A stretch of 64,000 bases of DNA, taken from assembly GCF_018873765.1 (NCBI RefSeq), contig NC_057922.1:41932321-41996320 (forward strand), written 5' to 3'. Position numbers and translations under genes: made by a program. Under the pieces are notes generated by a model. That model was not told the DNA's origin. It made no database searches and was given only the letters and a program-made list of their open reading frames with translations. Positions 1 to 10,085 of the stretch are shown here, in pieces; position 1 is the first letter of the stretch, and every line of letters begins with the position of its first letter. The DNA comes from Telopea speciosissima. Lineage: Eukaryota > Streptophyta > Magnoliopsida > Proteales > Proteaceae.

Positions 1-2235
1 CAAATCGGATTCCTGGGGCATATTGTCACCAAGGATGGCATCAAGGTAGACCCCGGCAAGGTGAAACCAGTCCTCGAGTGGGAGACTCCAAAGAATGTCA
101 CTGAGATCTAAAGTTTCTTAGGATTGGCTGGTTATTATCGCCGATTTATCGAGAATTTCTTGCGTATCTCGGCACCCATGACAAAGCTTACAAAGAAGGG
201 CGCCAAGTTTGAGTGGAATGAAACATGGGAGAAAAGTTTTCAGGAATTGAAGAACCGATTGGTAACAGCTCCAGTCTTAACCATTCCAGACGGCACTGGA
301 GGAATGGTAGCATACACTGACGCATCTAGAATAGGTTTAGGTGGCTTCTTAATGCAAAGAGGTAAAGTAGTCGCCTATGCCTCCAGGCAATTAAAAGAAC
401 ACGAGAAGAATTACCCCACTCATGATTTGGAGTTGGCAGCGGTGGTCTTCACGTTGAAAATTTGGCGACATTACCTATATGGTGAAAAGAGTGAAATCTT
501 CAGTGATCATAAAAGGCTAAAGTATTTCTTCACCCAAAAAGAGCTAAACATGAGACAGAGATGGTGGTTGGAATTGGTAAAAGATTATGATTGTCAGATC
601 CAGTACCACCCCGGGAAGGCCAATGTTGTGGCGGATGCATTAAGCAAAAAATCTCAGACTGCGTCCCTCGCATCTTTGGTCATAAGTGAACAATTAATAG
701 AGGAAGCTCAGAAATTTGATTTGGAGCTCGTGATTGAAGAAGCGGCTATGCAATTAGAAGCATTGGATCTGCAACCATCGATACTAGAGGAGATAATTAC
801 GAAGCAACCATTGGACTCCGAGCTGGCCAAGATGATTCGAGAAGTTCAACGTGGTATCCATAAGGATCCAGATTTTTCATTGGCCCTAGATGGTGCATTG
901 AAGTTTCATGATAGATTGTGCGTACCTGATGATTTTGATGTTCAAGACCGAATCCTGAAAGAGGCACACAACTCACCCTATTCGATCCATCCAGGAAGCA
1001 CAAAGATGTACAAGGATTTGAAGAAGTGTTACTGGTGGATTGGAATGAAGTAGACCATAGCAATGTACGTGTCCAAGTGCCTTACTTGTCAGCAGATAAA
1101 AGCAGAGAGGCCCCAACCGTATGGTTTATTGCAGCCACTTCCTATACCTGAGTGGAAGTGGGAAAGAGTCACTATGGATTTCGTGAAGAATCTACCCAAC
1201 ACTAGGAAGGGCATGAATGTAATTTGGGTGATCGTAGACGGACTGACAAAAGCAACTCACTTCATACCAATTAAAATAAGTTATCCAATGGAGAAGCTTG
1301 CCCAGATATACATTGAGAACATAGTCCGGTTACATGGCGTGCCTGTCAGTATTGTGTCTGACAGAGATCCTCGATTTACTTCAAGGTTTTGGAGAAGTTT
1401 GCAAAAGGCATTGGGATCTCAACTAAATCTTAGCACAGCTTTCCATCCACAGACTGACGGACAGTCGGAGAGAACCATCCAAACCTTAGAAGATATATTT
1501 TGAGCTTGTGCTCTGAAAATGAATGACAGTTGGGATGCTCACATACCACTGGTGGAATTTGCATACAATAATAGCTATCACTCCACCATTGGTCGAAGCA
1601 CTCTATGGAAGGAAGTGCCGAACTCTGCTTTATTGGGATGAAGTTGGTGAGCGGAAATATCTCAGACCTGAAATGATTCAAGCGACTTGTGACAAGGTGG
1701 ACGTCATAAGAGATAAGATCAAGGCAGCCCAGTCAAGACAGAAGAGTTATGTGGATAATCAAAGGAAAGATGTCGAGTTTGAAGTCGGAGAAAAAGTATT
1801 CCTTCGAGTATCCCCAACCAAAGGACTGCTACATTTCAACAAGAAAGGCAAGTTGAGCCCAAGATTCATTGGTCCATACGAAATTCTTAATAAAGTGGGA
1901 CCCATAGCATACCGACTGACTCTACCACCATCTTTGTCAGGTGTCTATGATGTTTTTCATGTGTCAATGTTACGAAAGTACTTAAATAATTTGACACATG
2001 TGCTGTCAACTGAACTTGAACAGTTGGACGTGGATATGACCTATGAAGAACACCCCACGAAGATATTGGACAGAAAGAGCATAACCTCCGAAACCGTACC
2101 ATCGCCTTTGTGAAAGTTTGATGGGGAAATAACCCAGCAGAAGAAGCTTCATGGGAATGTGAGGAAGAAATGAAGGAGAAGTATCCTCAACTTTTTGGAT
2201 TACAAGGTAAGCAGATTTGGAGGACAAAATTTTTT
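1..2235 (+). pseudogene. pol: Ty3/gypsy chromovirus (Tekay/Del-like) pol, 3' part: RT end, RNase H, integrase, chromodomain
   Basis: The translation runs from the last part of reverse transcriptase (FLGHIV, then GYYRRFI) into RNase H, integrase and a C-terminal chromodomain. RNase H keeps its acidic residues in YTDAS, LELAAV, FSDHK and VADALS. Integrase keeps the zinc-binding His/His/Cys/Cys ([14 protein letters not shown]) and the D-D-E set ([24 protein letters not shown]). A GPY/F-type module (FIGPYEIL) follows at about 1870. The frame is broken by TAA at 109-111, TAG at 1051-1053 and TGA at 1501-1503. It shifts at about 1590 and again at about 2080, after which the chromodomain (EEASWE, KYPQLF) reads in the third frame with a further TGA near 2123. 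The gene sits directly before a PPT and LTR, so this is the 3' end of one element whose 5' part lies outside the window. Lineage is judged from the chromodomain and the LTR type. Confidence 0.93.
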
Positions 2236-2240
2236 GTAAG

Positions 2241-2251
2241 GTGAGGAGAAA
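2241..2251 (+). other. Polypurine tract of the Tekay-like element
   Basis: GTGAGGAGAAA lies immediately before the LTR start TGTCAAACC. It is the expected plus-strand priming site, and it fixes the LTR boundary at 2252. Confidence 0.75.
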
Positions 2252-2610
2252 TGTCAAACCCTGCTCCTAACTGGCTAGAATTTTGGTTCAAGGACAGGAA
2301 CCCTTGATCAAGCAACCAGGATTACTATGGAGCATCACTCCAGTGACATGGATCAATGAAGAAACCCTATACATGTCCTCCTTTATGCCTGTGAGAAGAT
2401 GGACAGTGGACCCCTGCTCTTGCATAGCTCACAGCCTGATGTATGGCTTGAACCCCAGGTAATCTCTCTCCTCCTTATAATGGTGGGACCCACCTCTAAA
2501 AAATCATATAAAATTCCCTAGGTGGCATGTGGGGACCACACCCTGACCAAGGGTCAAACCCCTGTGCAAGCCCCTTTGAGTTTCAATTGCTGAAATTCTC
2601 TGGACGATGG

Positions 2611-2650
2611 CACTGGGCGATGCAGCAAGGCCTAGAGACATCGCCCAGTG
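2611..2650. repeat. LTR palindrome 1 (CACTGGGCGAT type)
   Basis: The arms CACTGGGCGATG and CATCGCCCAGTG pair perfectly around a 16-nt loop. The site lies about 215 bp upstream of the LTR TATA box. The same module recurs about 1 kb downstream with 38 of 40 bases identical. Confidence 0.85.
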
Positions 2651-3606
2651 ACTGATTTTGAATATTTTAATGGATTTTATTTATGGGGACCACCCAATAT
2701 AAACATGGGTACCCTCCACTGATAGAGGGAAGTCTGAGGGACCACCTCATGACCTCAGTTCACTATGGACCCCACCAGTGAGCCCAGCATCAGTCAGAAT
2801 CAAGTTCAAAATTGATTTTTAAAAAGGAACTTAAGGACCAAACAGACCTCAGTTGGTCTTGGGCCTATAAATAGGTGGCCTTGGGCTCATTTTAGAGCCC
2901 TTGACAAATCTGAAATCTGTGGGAGAGAAGAGAGGGAAGAAAGGAGAAAAAGAAGAAGAAGGAGAAGGAAGAAGGGAGAAGAAGGAGGAGGGAGCTACTG
3001 CCACCCATCTCAGCTTGGTCTGAGCCCCCTCTCTAGCATATTCAGGTATAAAATTACCCTTCATACCTACTGCGTCCATTCCCTCTCTGTGTATACAGCA
3101 TCTCTGCACCCTAGACAGCCCTGAACAGCTAGGGTTTGCCCAGAATAGCACCAAATCTTCCATGCAAGCCTTGAGCATGGGAAATCTGGGATTTTTGCTT
3201 GATTTCATAATTCTGTTTTGCTATTCCTTGGAGTCAATTCTAGCTGTGCTTAGTTGCACTGCCCAGATTCACTTCTGGCTGACTGATTGGAACCCTGGGT
3301 GCAAGCTAGGGCTGCAGAGACCAAACCCTAGATGATTGCAGCCCTAAACCCTCATTTGGCATGTTGTTCCAGCCCTGCATGTGGCTGAAACCAACTTCCA
3401 AGCTTAGCCAAAACCTTAAACACTATTCATCTGGGCTGCTTGGGCAGCCATTGTCAGCCTAATGGTGGATCTAATGAAGAATCCATTTGGACCATGAGGT
3501 AGGCCACCTCAGGGGCTAAAAGACCCCCTTGACATGCAAGGGATCCATTTAGGGCTCAGCCTTGCAGGCCCCACCTTGGAAACTCAGCTTGCATCGATTT
3601 TGGAGG

Positions 3607-3646
3607 CACTGGGTGATGCAGCAAGGCCCAGAGACATCGCCCAGTG
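3607..3646. repeat. LTR palindrome 2 (CACTGGGCGAT type)
   Basis: This is a second copy of the 40-bp palindrome at 2611, differing at two positions. The LTR sequence around the two copies looks unrelated, so the match is confined to the palindromic module. Confidence 0.85.
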
Positions 3647-3741
3647 ATGGAAAACCTACTGTATTGATGAACAGAGCTTGGGAATCTCACCCAATGGCCC
3701 TCTGGACACTGTGGGATGTGGGAAAAGACTAAAATACCCTT

Positions 3742-4023
3742 CCCCACATGCCACCTAGGGACTTTTACTTGATTTTTCAGAGGTGGGTCCTACCATTATA
3801 AGGGGAGAGAGATTACCTGGGGTTCAAGCCATACATCAGGCTGTGAGTTGTGCAAGAGCAGGGGTCCACTGTCCATCTTCTCACATGCATAACGGAGGAC
3901 ATGCACAGGGTTTCTTCATTGATCAATGTCACTGGAGTGATGCTCCACAGTGATCCTGGTTGCCTGATCAGGGGTTCCTATCCTTGAACCAAAATTCTAG
4001 CCAGTCAGGAGTAGGGTTTGACA
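3742..4023 (-). repeat. Inverted copy of the LTR 5' end (fold-back)
   Basis: Read on the minus strand, this is a close copy of 2252 to about 2540, from TGTCAAACCC to the CTAGGTGGCATGTGGGG segment. It joins the forward LTR at a shared CCCCACAT. No PPT precedes its outer end on the minus strand, so it is not a functional 3' LTR start. It could be the remnant of a separate inverted insertion joined by deletion, or a template-switch product. Confidence 0.85.
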
Positions 4024-4690
4024 ACTAGTGTCTGTAAGTGCCAAGTAAACAATCAGTTGCTTCTCTGCCTGGGACTAAATTTCTCGAATCCAAGCTAATC
4101 TCTTCCTCAGTCGCTTGATGTAGAGCATGTTGCTGGGGTCTCCAAGCCCGAACAACACAGTCAGATCTTGCCATGGAGAAGTCCTAGGTATCAGGTTTCT
4201 AAGGTTACCTCATCTTATCAACATACTTAACACTTCAAAAAGTTAAACAATCATATTTATGGAGTTAAATAGGTCAGCTCGAGGTTGCACACAATGTAAC
4301 AGTGTCCTATTGGGTCTAACAGACCACTCAGGTAGGGACATGTGCAGTGAATAAATTTCTTATTTCTCCCTATGACCTATTGTGTTCAACCTTGATTCGG
4401 TTATGCTATTGGTATGGTATGACCTATATGTAGGCTTAGTGTCATAAGTAATGTCTAAATTCTTGTAAAACTACAGCTACACACTACCGTACATTCCTAT
4501 GTATCTATGTTTGGATTCCCACACACATTGCCCACATAGAGGTTCATACAACCAAGGTTATAAACATTACTTTATGCATAATATTTATGCCCGAAACAGG
4601 TTGTAAAAAAAGAATTCCCATTTTGTCTTGCATTGGCTTAATTGTTTATCATACATTATATGCATATATGTATATTATTTATTATTATAA

Positions 4691-4751
<61 letters not shown>

Positions 4752-4865
4752 AGTTTATTCACATTATCCAATAAATGCTTCAAGGGACTTAATTGTACCA
4801 TTACAATGTAGGAAACATAAGCCCATTCAATAAAAATCTCATTCCTGTTGTTTTTTCTTTCTTTG
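4024..4865. other. Unassigned spacer
   Basis: I see no protein signal in this stretch. It holds an AT dinucleotide tract (listed separately), and the short reading frames across that tract only translate the microsatellite. Confidence 0.6.
4695..4748. repeat. (AT)n microsatellite
   Basis: An almost uninterrupted run of about 26 AT units. Confidence 0.97.
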
Positions 4866-4914
4866 GATGTTTCACTGGGCGTTTGGCTCAATCGCTCAGT
4901 GCATCATCCAGAGA
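4866..4914. promoter_or_regulatory. CACTGGGCG-type palindrome in front of antisense gene copy A
   Basis: The site contains CACTGGGCG, a TTTGGCTCAA loop and CGCTCAGTG, then CATCATCCAGAG as an outer arm. Its loop matches those in the LTR at 6855-10085 and in the solo LTR at 12337. It is not at an LTR position: it ends 13 bp before a TATA-like TTATAAAC (4927-4934) that precedes the plus-strand gene at 5201. Confidence 0.7.
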
Positions 4915-4926
4915 ATCGGGGCTCAG

Positions 4927-5200
4927 TTATAAACAGTCTGAGAGCTCTCCTTTTCATTCCAAATTTCATTTTGAGAGCTCCAAACCCCCAAGGCTGTGTT
5001 CTAAAGGGTTCCTAGGCTACTCCACCACCATTTGCAAGCATTCAATCAAGTTCCCCGCGCATCTACGAGAGCCTAAGGTAAGTTTTGGCACTTTTCTATT
5101 CCTATTTGTGTTGTTGTCCCTATTTTCTTCCCCTTTTGTTTGATTGTTTACTGTTTATGCCCTAAATCCCTATTCTTCTTCTTCTTACCTTGTTGCAGCC
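4927..5200 (+). promoter_or_regulatory. Putative promoter, 5' UTR and 5' UTR intron of antisense gene copy A
   Basis: TTATAAAC at 4927-4934 is a plausible TATA box. A consensus splice donor (AAG followed by GTAAGT) starts an intron at 5078. A pyrimidine-rich tract ends in TTGTTGCAG at 5198, two bases before the ATG at 5201. The proposed intron is 121 bp, U/T-rich and typical of plants. No transcript evidence is available. Confidence 0.55.
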
Positions 5201-6428
5201 ATGTCTTCAAGTGGCAAACATAGCATGATAAGAAAGGCAGTGACCCACAAGCACCTGCGGTCAAATCCATTGCCATCTTCGCCATCGACAGTACCATCTC
5301 CATCACCTGAAGAGGATTCCTCATCCGAAGAACCAGATTTTGATTGATACTGGTTCTCCCGATACGAGCATTCACAAGATTGGGCGAAGTTCTCTTCCAA
5401 GAACATTGTGAATGGTAGGGTGGTACAAGTAGATGACTTCCACCAGTTTGGGCTCTATGCCAAATTCAATGCCTAGGTTGGGCACCGATGCTATCTCCTT
5501 CACTGTCGTGCTACCCAAACTTGGTTCGATATTTATACTGTATCCTTGTACTGGTCTCTGGGGTGCAAGGGTTTGGTTCAGAGAATAGGGTATAAGGGGT
5601 GGACATGAGATTTACTTCAGCCACTTTGATAGAGATCTTGGGATTACCAGATATAGGTGAAAGGTGCTACTATAAGCCTAGGGTGGATATTTCTGACATG
5701 TTTTCTTTACAGACTAGGAGGATGGTCTTCAAAGCTCTGACTAGGGTTGAAAGAATTTCAAAATCTTAGGGGAATTACAAGCCCACTGGTAGGATCCTGA
5801 GTAGGTGCATTTCCTACAACATCTACCCCAAGGGTGGGAATCGGGGTAGCATTTCTATGCTTCGGGCATATATTACCTATTGTTTGCTAAATATAGGCAA
5901 GGGGGTCCAGTGATCAACCTCCCTTACTTACTTATGCAGGTGATGCTCTATCATGCGCAGATCCCATCTGATGGGAACCTGCCTTATGGGAGATTCCTAA
6001 CCCAAGTATTCCTACATTTTGGGGTTTCTCTTACTGGTGAGTATGAGGGAGGTGATAGGTCGAAGCCTATCAGCAAAGCCTCCATCCAGAAGATGAAGAT
6101 GTTGGGAGAGCCAGAGAGTGACTTAGAGTTCGAGGAGGAGGAGATGGAGGAGAGATATGAGGTAGTAGAGGGAGTTGGAGTAGGTGAGTAGGAGGGTGAC
6201 CTAGTGGATCCAGGCACACAGTTTGGAGATCTACCTCCCTATGAGCCTATAGGAGCTTCTAGTTCACAGGTGCCACCTCAGGCGCCGGAGTCTTGTGGTT
6301 GGGCTGACAAGATGGCATAGTTTCGAGGTCTCCACACTCAACTTGCCCAGATGTCATCATGGATAGACCAGGGTTTCACTCCCCTAAAGGGGAGAGTAGG
6401 TTCCGTCGAGCAACGCCTTGATTTCTAG
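5201..6428 (+). pseudogene. Antisense extra gene, copy A: plant transposon protein of the PF20167 type
   Basis: This gene lies on the plus strand inside an element whose PBS and LTR (6838-10085) read on the minus strand, so it is antisense to the element. The N-terminus is Ser/Pro/Glu-rich (5201-5344) and is followed by WFSRYEHSQDW. Later come KALTR, a PKGGNRGSISMLRAYITYC segment (5833-5885), NLPYGRFL with FLHFGVSL (5967-6035), an acidic stretch (6110-6180) and a C-terminal segment ending near QRLDF (stop 6426-6428). The order of motifs matches the minus-strand gene at 48948-50209 and the gene at 32894-34144. Lesions include TGA at 5345, several other stops, and frameshifts near 5890. The domain name is from memory of the family motif (LPYG..L..IF..FGV); biochemical function is unknown. 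Confidence 0.75.
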
Positions 6429-6633
6429 GACTCCTATTATTGGGTTGACTCACGATAGGCTTAGCCTCCACAGAGCAATGATCCTCTACAGGAGTAGTTC
6501 CTTCGGCTTCAATATCTTATTTGGGATTTGGTCTTTTACCTCAACTTTACTTCATGTAGTTTTTTTTGTCATGGCTTATTTAGTTCTTTGTTTTCCGTCT
6601 TTTTCTTTTATTTGCTTCCCTACTTGTTGCATC

Positions 6634-6650
6634 TGGAAGTAGTACTTCCA
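6634..6650. repeat. Perfect short palindrome downstream of the PBS, copy A
   Basis: TGGAAGTAGTACTTCCA is a perfect dyad around one central base. It lies about 190 nt downstream of the PBS in element orientation, past the stop of the antisense gene. The same palindrome with the complementary central base occurs at 48831-48849 in copy B. Confidence 0.75.
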
Positions 6651-6837
6651 ACTTGGACATCTATGTAATGGCTTCTGCCATGTTTTAAACTTTATTAAAT
6701 CTTATTGTTAGTGTTCTATCTTTCTTTATTGTTTATTATTTACATGTTTACCCCCTATTAGTTTAATTATTACATGTTTAAGTTCGTACAAGTTGTTAAT
6801 CCTATTCCGCTGTTTGTGAATGTAAAAAGAGCTTCTC

Positions 6838-6850
6838 GCTTTGATACCAA
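6838..6850 (-). other. Primer-binding site, initiator-Met tRNA type (copy A)
   Basis: The minus strand reads TTGGTATCAAAGC, one base away from the plant tRNA-iMet PBS TGGTATCAGAGC. It lies 4 nt inside the LTR end at 6855, which sets the element's orientation as minus. Confidence 0.85.
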
Positions 6851-8375
6851 GCTCTGTCACACCCCAAACCACCCCTGGGAGGATTAGGTAGGTGACCCGA
6901 ATTGCACTGTAGCAATTCACAAAATCCCAAGGATCTAGAAGCTGTTAATCCATTCACAGACACACACATCCACAATAATGCAAGATGTAAAACACAGAGT
7001 GCTGCGGAAAGCTATATTTACATTATGCTTAAAAAGGAAAACAAAAGAAAGCAAATATATACAGCTAACATTGTTTTTAGTTCTCTCTCTCTCTCTCTCT
7101 CTTAGAACATCAGTAGTCCCAACTCTATTCGACCCAGCATTACAAAAGAATATAAACAGAGCAAGGCAACCCGAGCCCCAAAACAAAGTTGTACAAAAGT
7201 GGGATCCCTAGTGTAAACGAAAAGAGTCCCACTGACAAAATAGAGTCAGCTGCATACCCCTCACGGGTCTTCCTCAACAATCACCTAAAACAATCGCACC
7301 ATCGGTATGACCTCCATCCGGGTCCATACCAATATCGTCATAACAACAAAAGCCCATCTCCAAGAGATGAGCCTCCTGCCACAATGACATCCACCTGCAG
7401 GATCATCTAACAAAAATATACAAAAGAGTGTGACCTCTACCGAGCTCATGAATGAAATGTTACCATGCATGCACATGCAAGCACAACCATATGAGTCCTA
7501 CATGATGTGTAGTTCATTTTATTTATTAGCCACCTAACATCAAAACAAAGGCCGGTAAGTTCTACTATAATCCCTGGTGCGGATTTTTAACCCCTTCCCG
7601 CTATACACCCATTAAGTTGTCGGAGAGGATCGATCAGCTCCTGCATCAGTCACCAAGGTCAGCCCCGACCAGCCCTCTAGGATTAACCTGTGAGGCATCC
7701 ATCCTCATTTCACATATCATATTTCTTTTTCTAGCTTATAGCCCCATAACCACCTTTTCGGTGCATAACGTTTCCATTTCTTTTTTTTTTCGTTTTCTTT
7801 TTCTCTTTCATATGGTCACTCTCACAGGCATCCAACACCTTAACCCATGTTAGCAAGGGTGCATAGCACAGGGGATGTTACTATAGCCCAATGCATCTAT
7901 ATGGCATAGTATGAGTCGGGTGGTGTCAACCGTATCCTATTCTATGAGCTACCATAGGCCTCATTTCCAAGCCCGCTATGATATCTAGTCTAGCAACTCA
8001 CATACAAGCATTCATTGTTCATTCTCAAAATTCACCAATCAAGCATTTCTTACTTTAATAGATTATACAGTAAATGAAATAAGTGAAACATAGTAAAATA
8101 GCATCATTGTAATTTCCTTGACTTGTTAGCCATGTTGCATTTACACACACGGTGTAATTCCACTCACCTTATTCTAGTCCTACTGGTTCAACTGTTGACT
8201 CGGTCCCGGTTGGTATCTGACTGTGCACCTCGAGCACAGGATCAAAACCTAATTTATTGGATCATAAAAGTGTGTCAAATAATGTTTAAAATTATATTAA
8301 TGTCCGAGAGTTGGTCTAGGCTTAACTGGATTGACTTTGTCTTTACACAAGTATTACTTGGAATTCTTTGGGTCT

Positions 8376-8418
8376 TACACTGGGCTTTCGGGTCTATCTC
8401 CCTGTGCATCATACAGAG
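8376..8418. repeat. LTR palindrome 3, copy A LTR
   Basis: The pair CACTGGGC / CCCTGTGCATCATACAGAG is imperfect. It lies about 1.69 kb from the LTR start, equivalent to 30879 in the solo LTR and 46230 in the third LTR. Confidence 0.6.
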
Positions 8419-8694
8419 ATCTAAGATATACCTGACTTGGTATTTCTACAGTATAGTCTACCTATGCATGGCCCAAACAACCACTCATACCAATGCTAAG
8501 GTCAACAGCCCCGCTGAAAACAATCATGGGCATGGTTACCTGACCGTGTGGGGCCCACCTGAGTATCAAGGGTATGGATGATAGCAAGGACAAGTGGAGA
8601 GGGGCATTTTGGTCATTTACCACCTCATCATACTGCCTTAGGTCCATTGGTGAGTGTCCAAAAGGCAGAAACTCAATCTAAGCCTAAATACCAT

Positions 8695-8747
8695 CTCTGG
8701 GCGTTTCACTGGGCGTTTGGGCCAATCGCCCAGTGCATCACCCAGAG
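8695..8747. repeat. LTR palindrome 2, copy A LTR
   Basis: This is the clearest example: CACTGGGCG and CGCCCAGTG pair around TTTGGGCCAAT, and the outer arms CTCTGGGCG and CATCACCCAGAG extend the dyad to about 50 bp. It lies about 1.36 kb from the LTR start. Confidence 0.8.
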
Positions 8748-9696
8748 CTTATTTAACACGAGTTCAGGCTCAATTTCTTGGATTTTACAGTAGGGGCTGC
8801 CATGATTTCGATCAAGGATGCAAATGGGATATTCATGGACCATATTTAAGGTAAAATTCATTGGTCCAATTGGATTTGAGTTTGGTTTTCCCATTTGGAA
8901 GCTGGGGGAGCTCTGACAGCACAGGGATAGGTTATCCAGGCTAAGCTCTGGCTCTTGGATCCAGCTTTAGCTGCATGCATGGCTTGTTTTACATGTATTA
9001 TCATGAAATAACACTGATCTTATGCTAAGGTATGCAAAGATCACATTGCTTGCAGACATCCATGCCCAGACAGCATGCTCTGGGTGTAAATATGCAGTGC
9101 AGTCAAGCACAGAGACTGACTTCACTCTCAGCTGCAGAAACAACAGCATATCATATCATTTAATGATCAGATCTTGCATGCAATGATCATGCATGCAAGA
9201 TCCCATGCCTTCCTAGGCATCCCAGTGGTGTTCTGAGCATTACAGGTCAGAGACACATCAATCAGACCAAAGGGCTGTGATCAAACATGGTGAACAGCAG
9301 CATACAGTGGTTGAGATCATTACGTGGAGCTTGTAGGTAGGCTGGTTCAATGCCAAATGCAACTCAGGCCTCTCCTTCTTCTTCTCTCCTTCTCTTCTTC
9401 TTCCTTCTCCTTCTTTTTCTCCATTTCTATTTTAGTTGCAGCAATAGGAACGAAATGGGAGCTGGTCCCCTCTTATTTATAATGTTAGGATGACTAAGGC
9501 CTGTTTGGCCTTAGGTCCCTATTCCCAAGAATGCATTTTTGAGTGCATTCTGGCTGCACAAGTGGGGTCCACATGGTTCCAGTGGTGGGTAATGGTTTCT
9601 ATAATTCCCATCTACCCCTAAAGGGTGTTCATGGTCTGTATGGATGGTCCCCTAGTGTTTGGAGTCCGATAAAGCAGTTTCAGCCACTTTGGGTGA

Positions 9697-9741
9697 TTCT
9701 CTGGGCCTTCGGGCTAATCGTCCAGTGCATCGCCCAAAGAA
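9697..9741. repeat. LTR palindrome 1, copy A LTR
   Basis: CTCTGGGCC...GTCCAGTGCATCGCCCAAAG is a diverged form of the same module. It lies about 365 bp from the LTR start and upstream of the TATA box. Confidence 0.65.
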
Positions 9742-10085
9742 TATAGCTTTGCTGTTTTGGCCTTGGGCTTACATAGGTGTTAAGCCTAGGACTTGGGCAT
9801 TGCACCAACACCCCTTCCAAGGTCTGACACACATCTGAACAGGTGTGGGCCCCACATATTTGGGTAGGAGAGAGAGTACTTAGGGTTGGAGCTGTACATC
9901 AGGCTGTGAGTAGTGCAGTTGCGTGGGTCTGCAACCCATCTTCTAATAGGAATATAGGATGACATCCTCGGGGGTTCTCCACTAAACTCAACCACTGGAG
10001 TGATGCTCCACAGGGTGTTTAGGTGACTGGTCATAGGTTCCTATCCTTCATCCAAAATCCCAGTCGGTCAGGGGCAGGTTTGATA

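Larger units (their letters stand above)
2252..3749 (+). repeat. 3' LTR of the Tekay-like element, truncated after about 1.5 kb
   Basis: This begins TGTCAAACCC and is collinear with the first half of the complete LTRs at 12337, 44585 and, in reverse, 10085. A TATA box (TATAAATA, 2866-2873) is followed by a purine-rich leader of GAAGAAGG type (about 2925-2995). Two near-identical 40-bp palindromes sit at 2611-2650 and 3607-3646. Complete relatives are about 3.2-3.3 kb, so the distal half is missing; the sequence switches at 3742-3749 into an inverted copy of the LTR start. Confidence 0.88.
6855..10085 (-). repeat. Complete 5' LTR (3.23 kb) of the antisense-gene element, copy A
   Basis: On the minus strand it runs from TATCAAACC (normally TGTCAAACC) at 10085 to GGGTGTGACA at 6855, next to the PBS. 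It is collinear with the LTRs at 12337, 44585 and 2252. A TATA box (TATAAATA on the minus strand, about 9474-9481) is followed by a purine-rich leader (pyrimidine-rich on the plus strand, 9370-9420). Three palindromes occupy positions equivalent to those in the other LTRs. A CT microsatellite lies at about 7081-7102. The LTR interrupts an Athila RNase H gene at 10086. Confidence 0.88.

Noticed and set aside
2252..4023. A DNA transposon with long terminal inverted repeats
   Set aside because: The left arm is the start of an LTR following a PPT, and the palindromes inside both keep the same orientation. Only the first 280 bp is inverted, so a fold-back of LTR sequence fits better.
4587..4891. 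Three overlapping reading frames across the AT repeat on both strands
   Set aside because: They translate a dinucleotide microsatellite (Ile-Tyr repeats) with no flanking coding signal.
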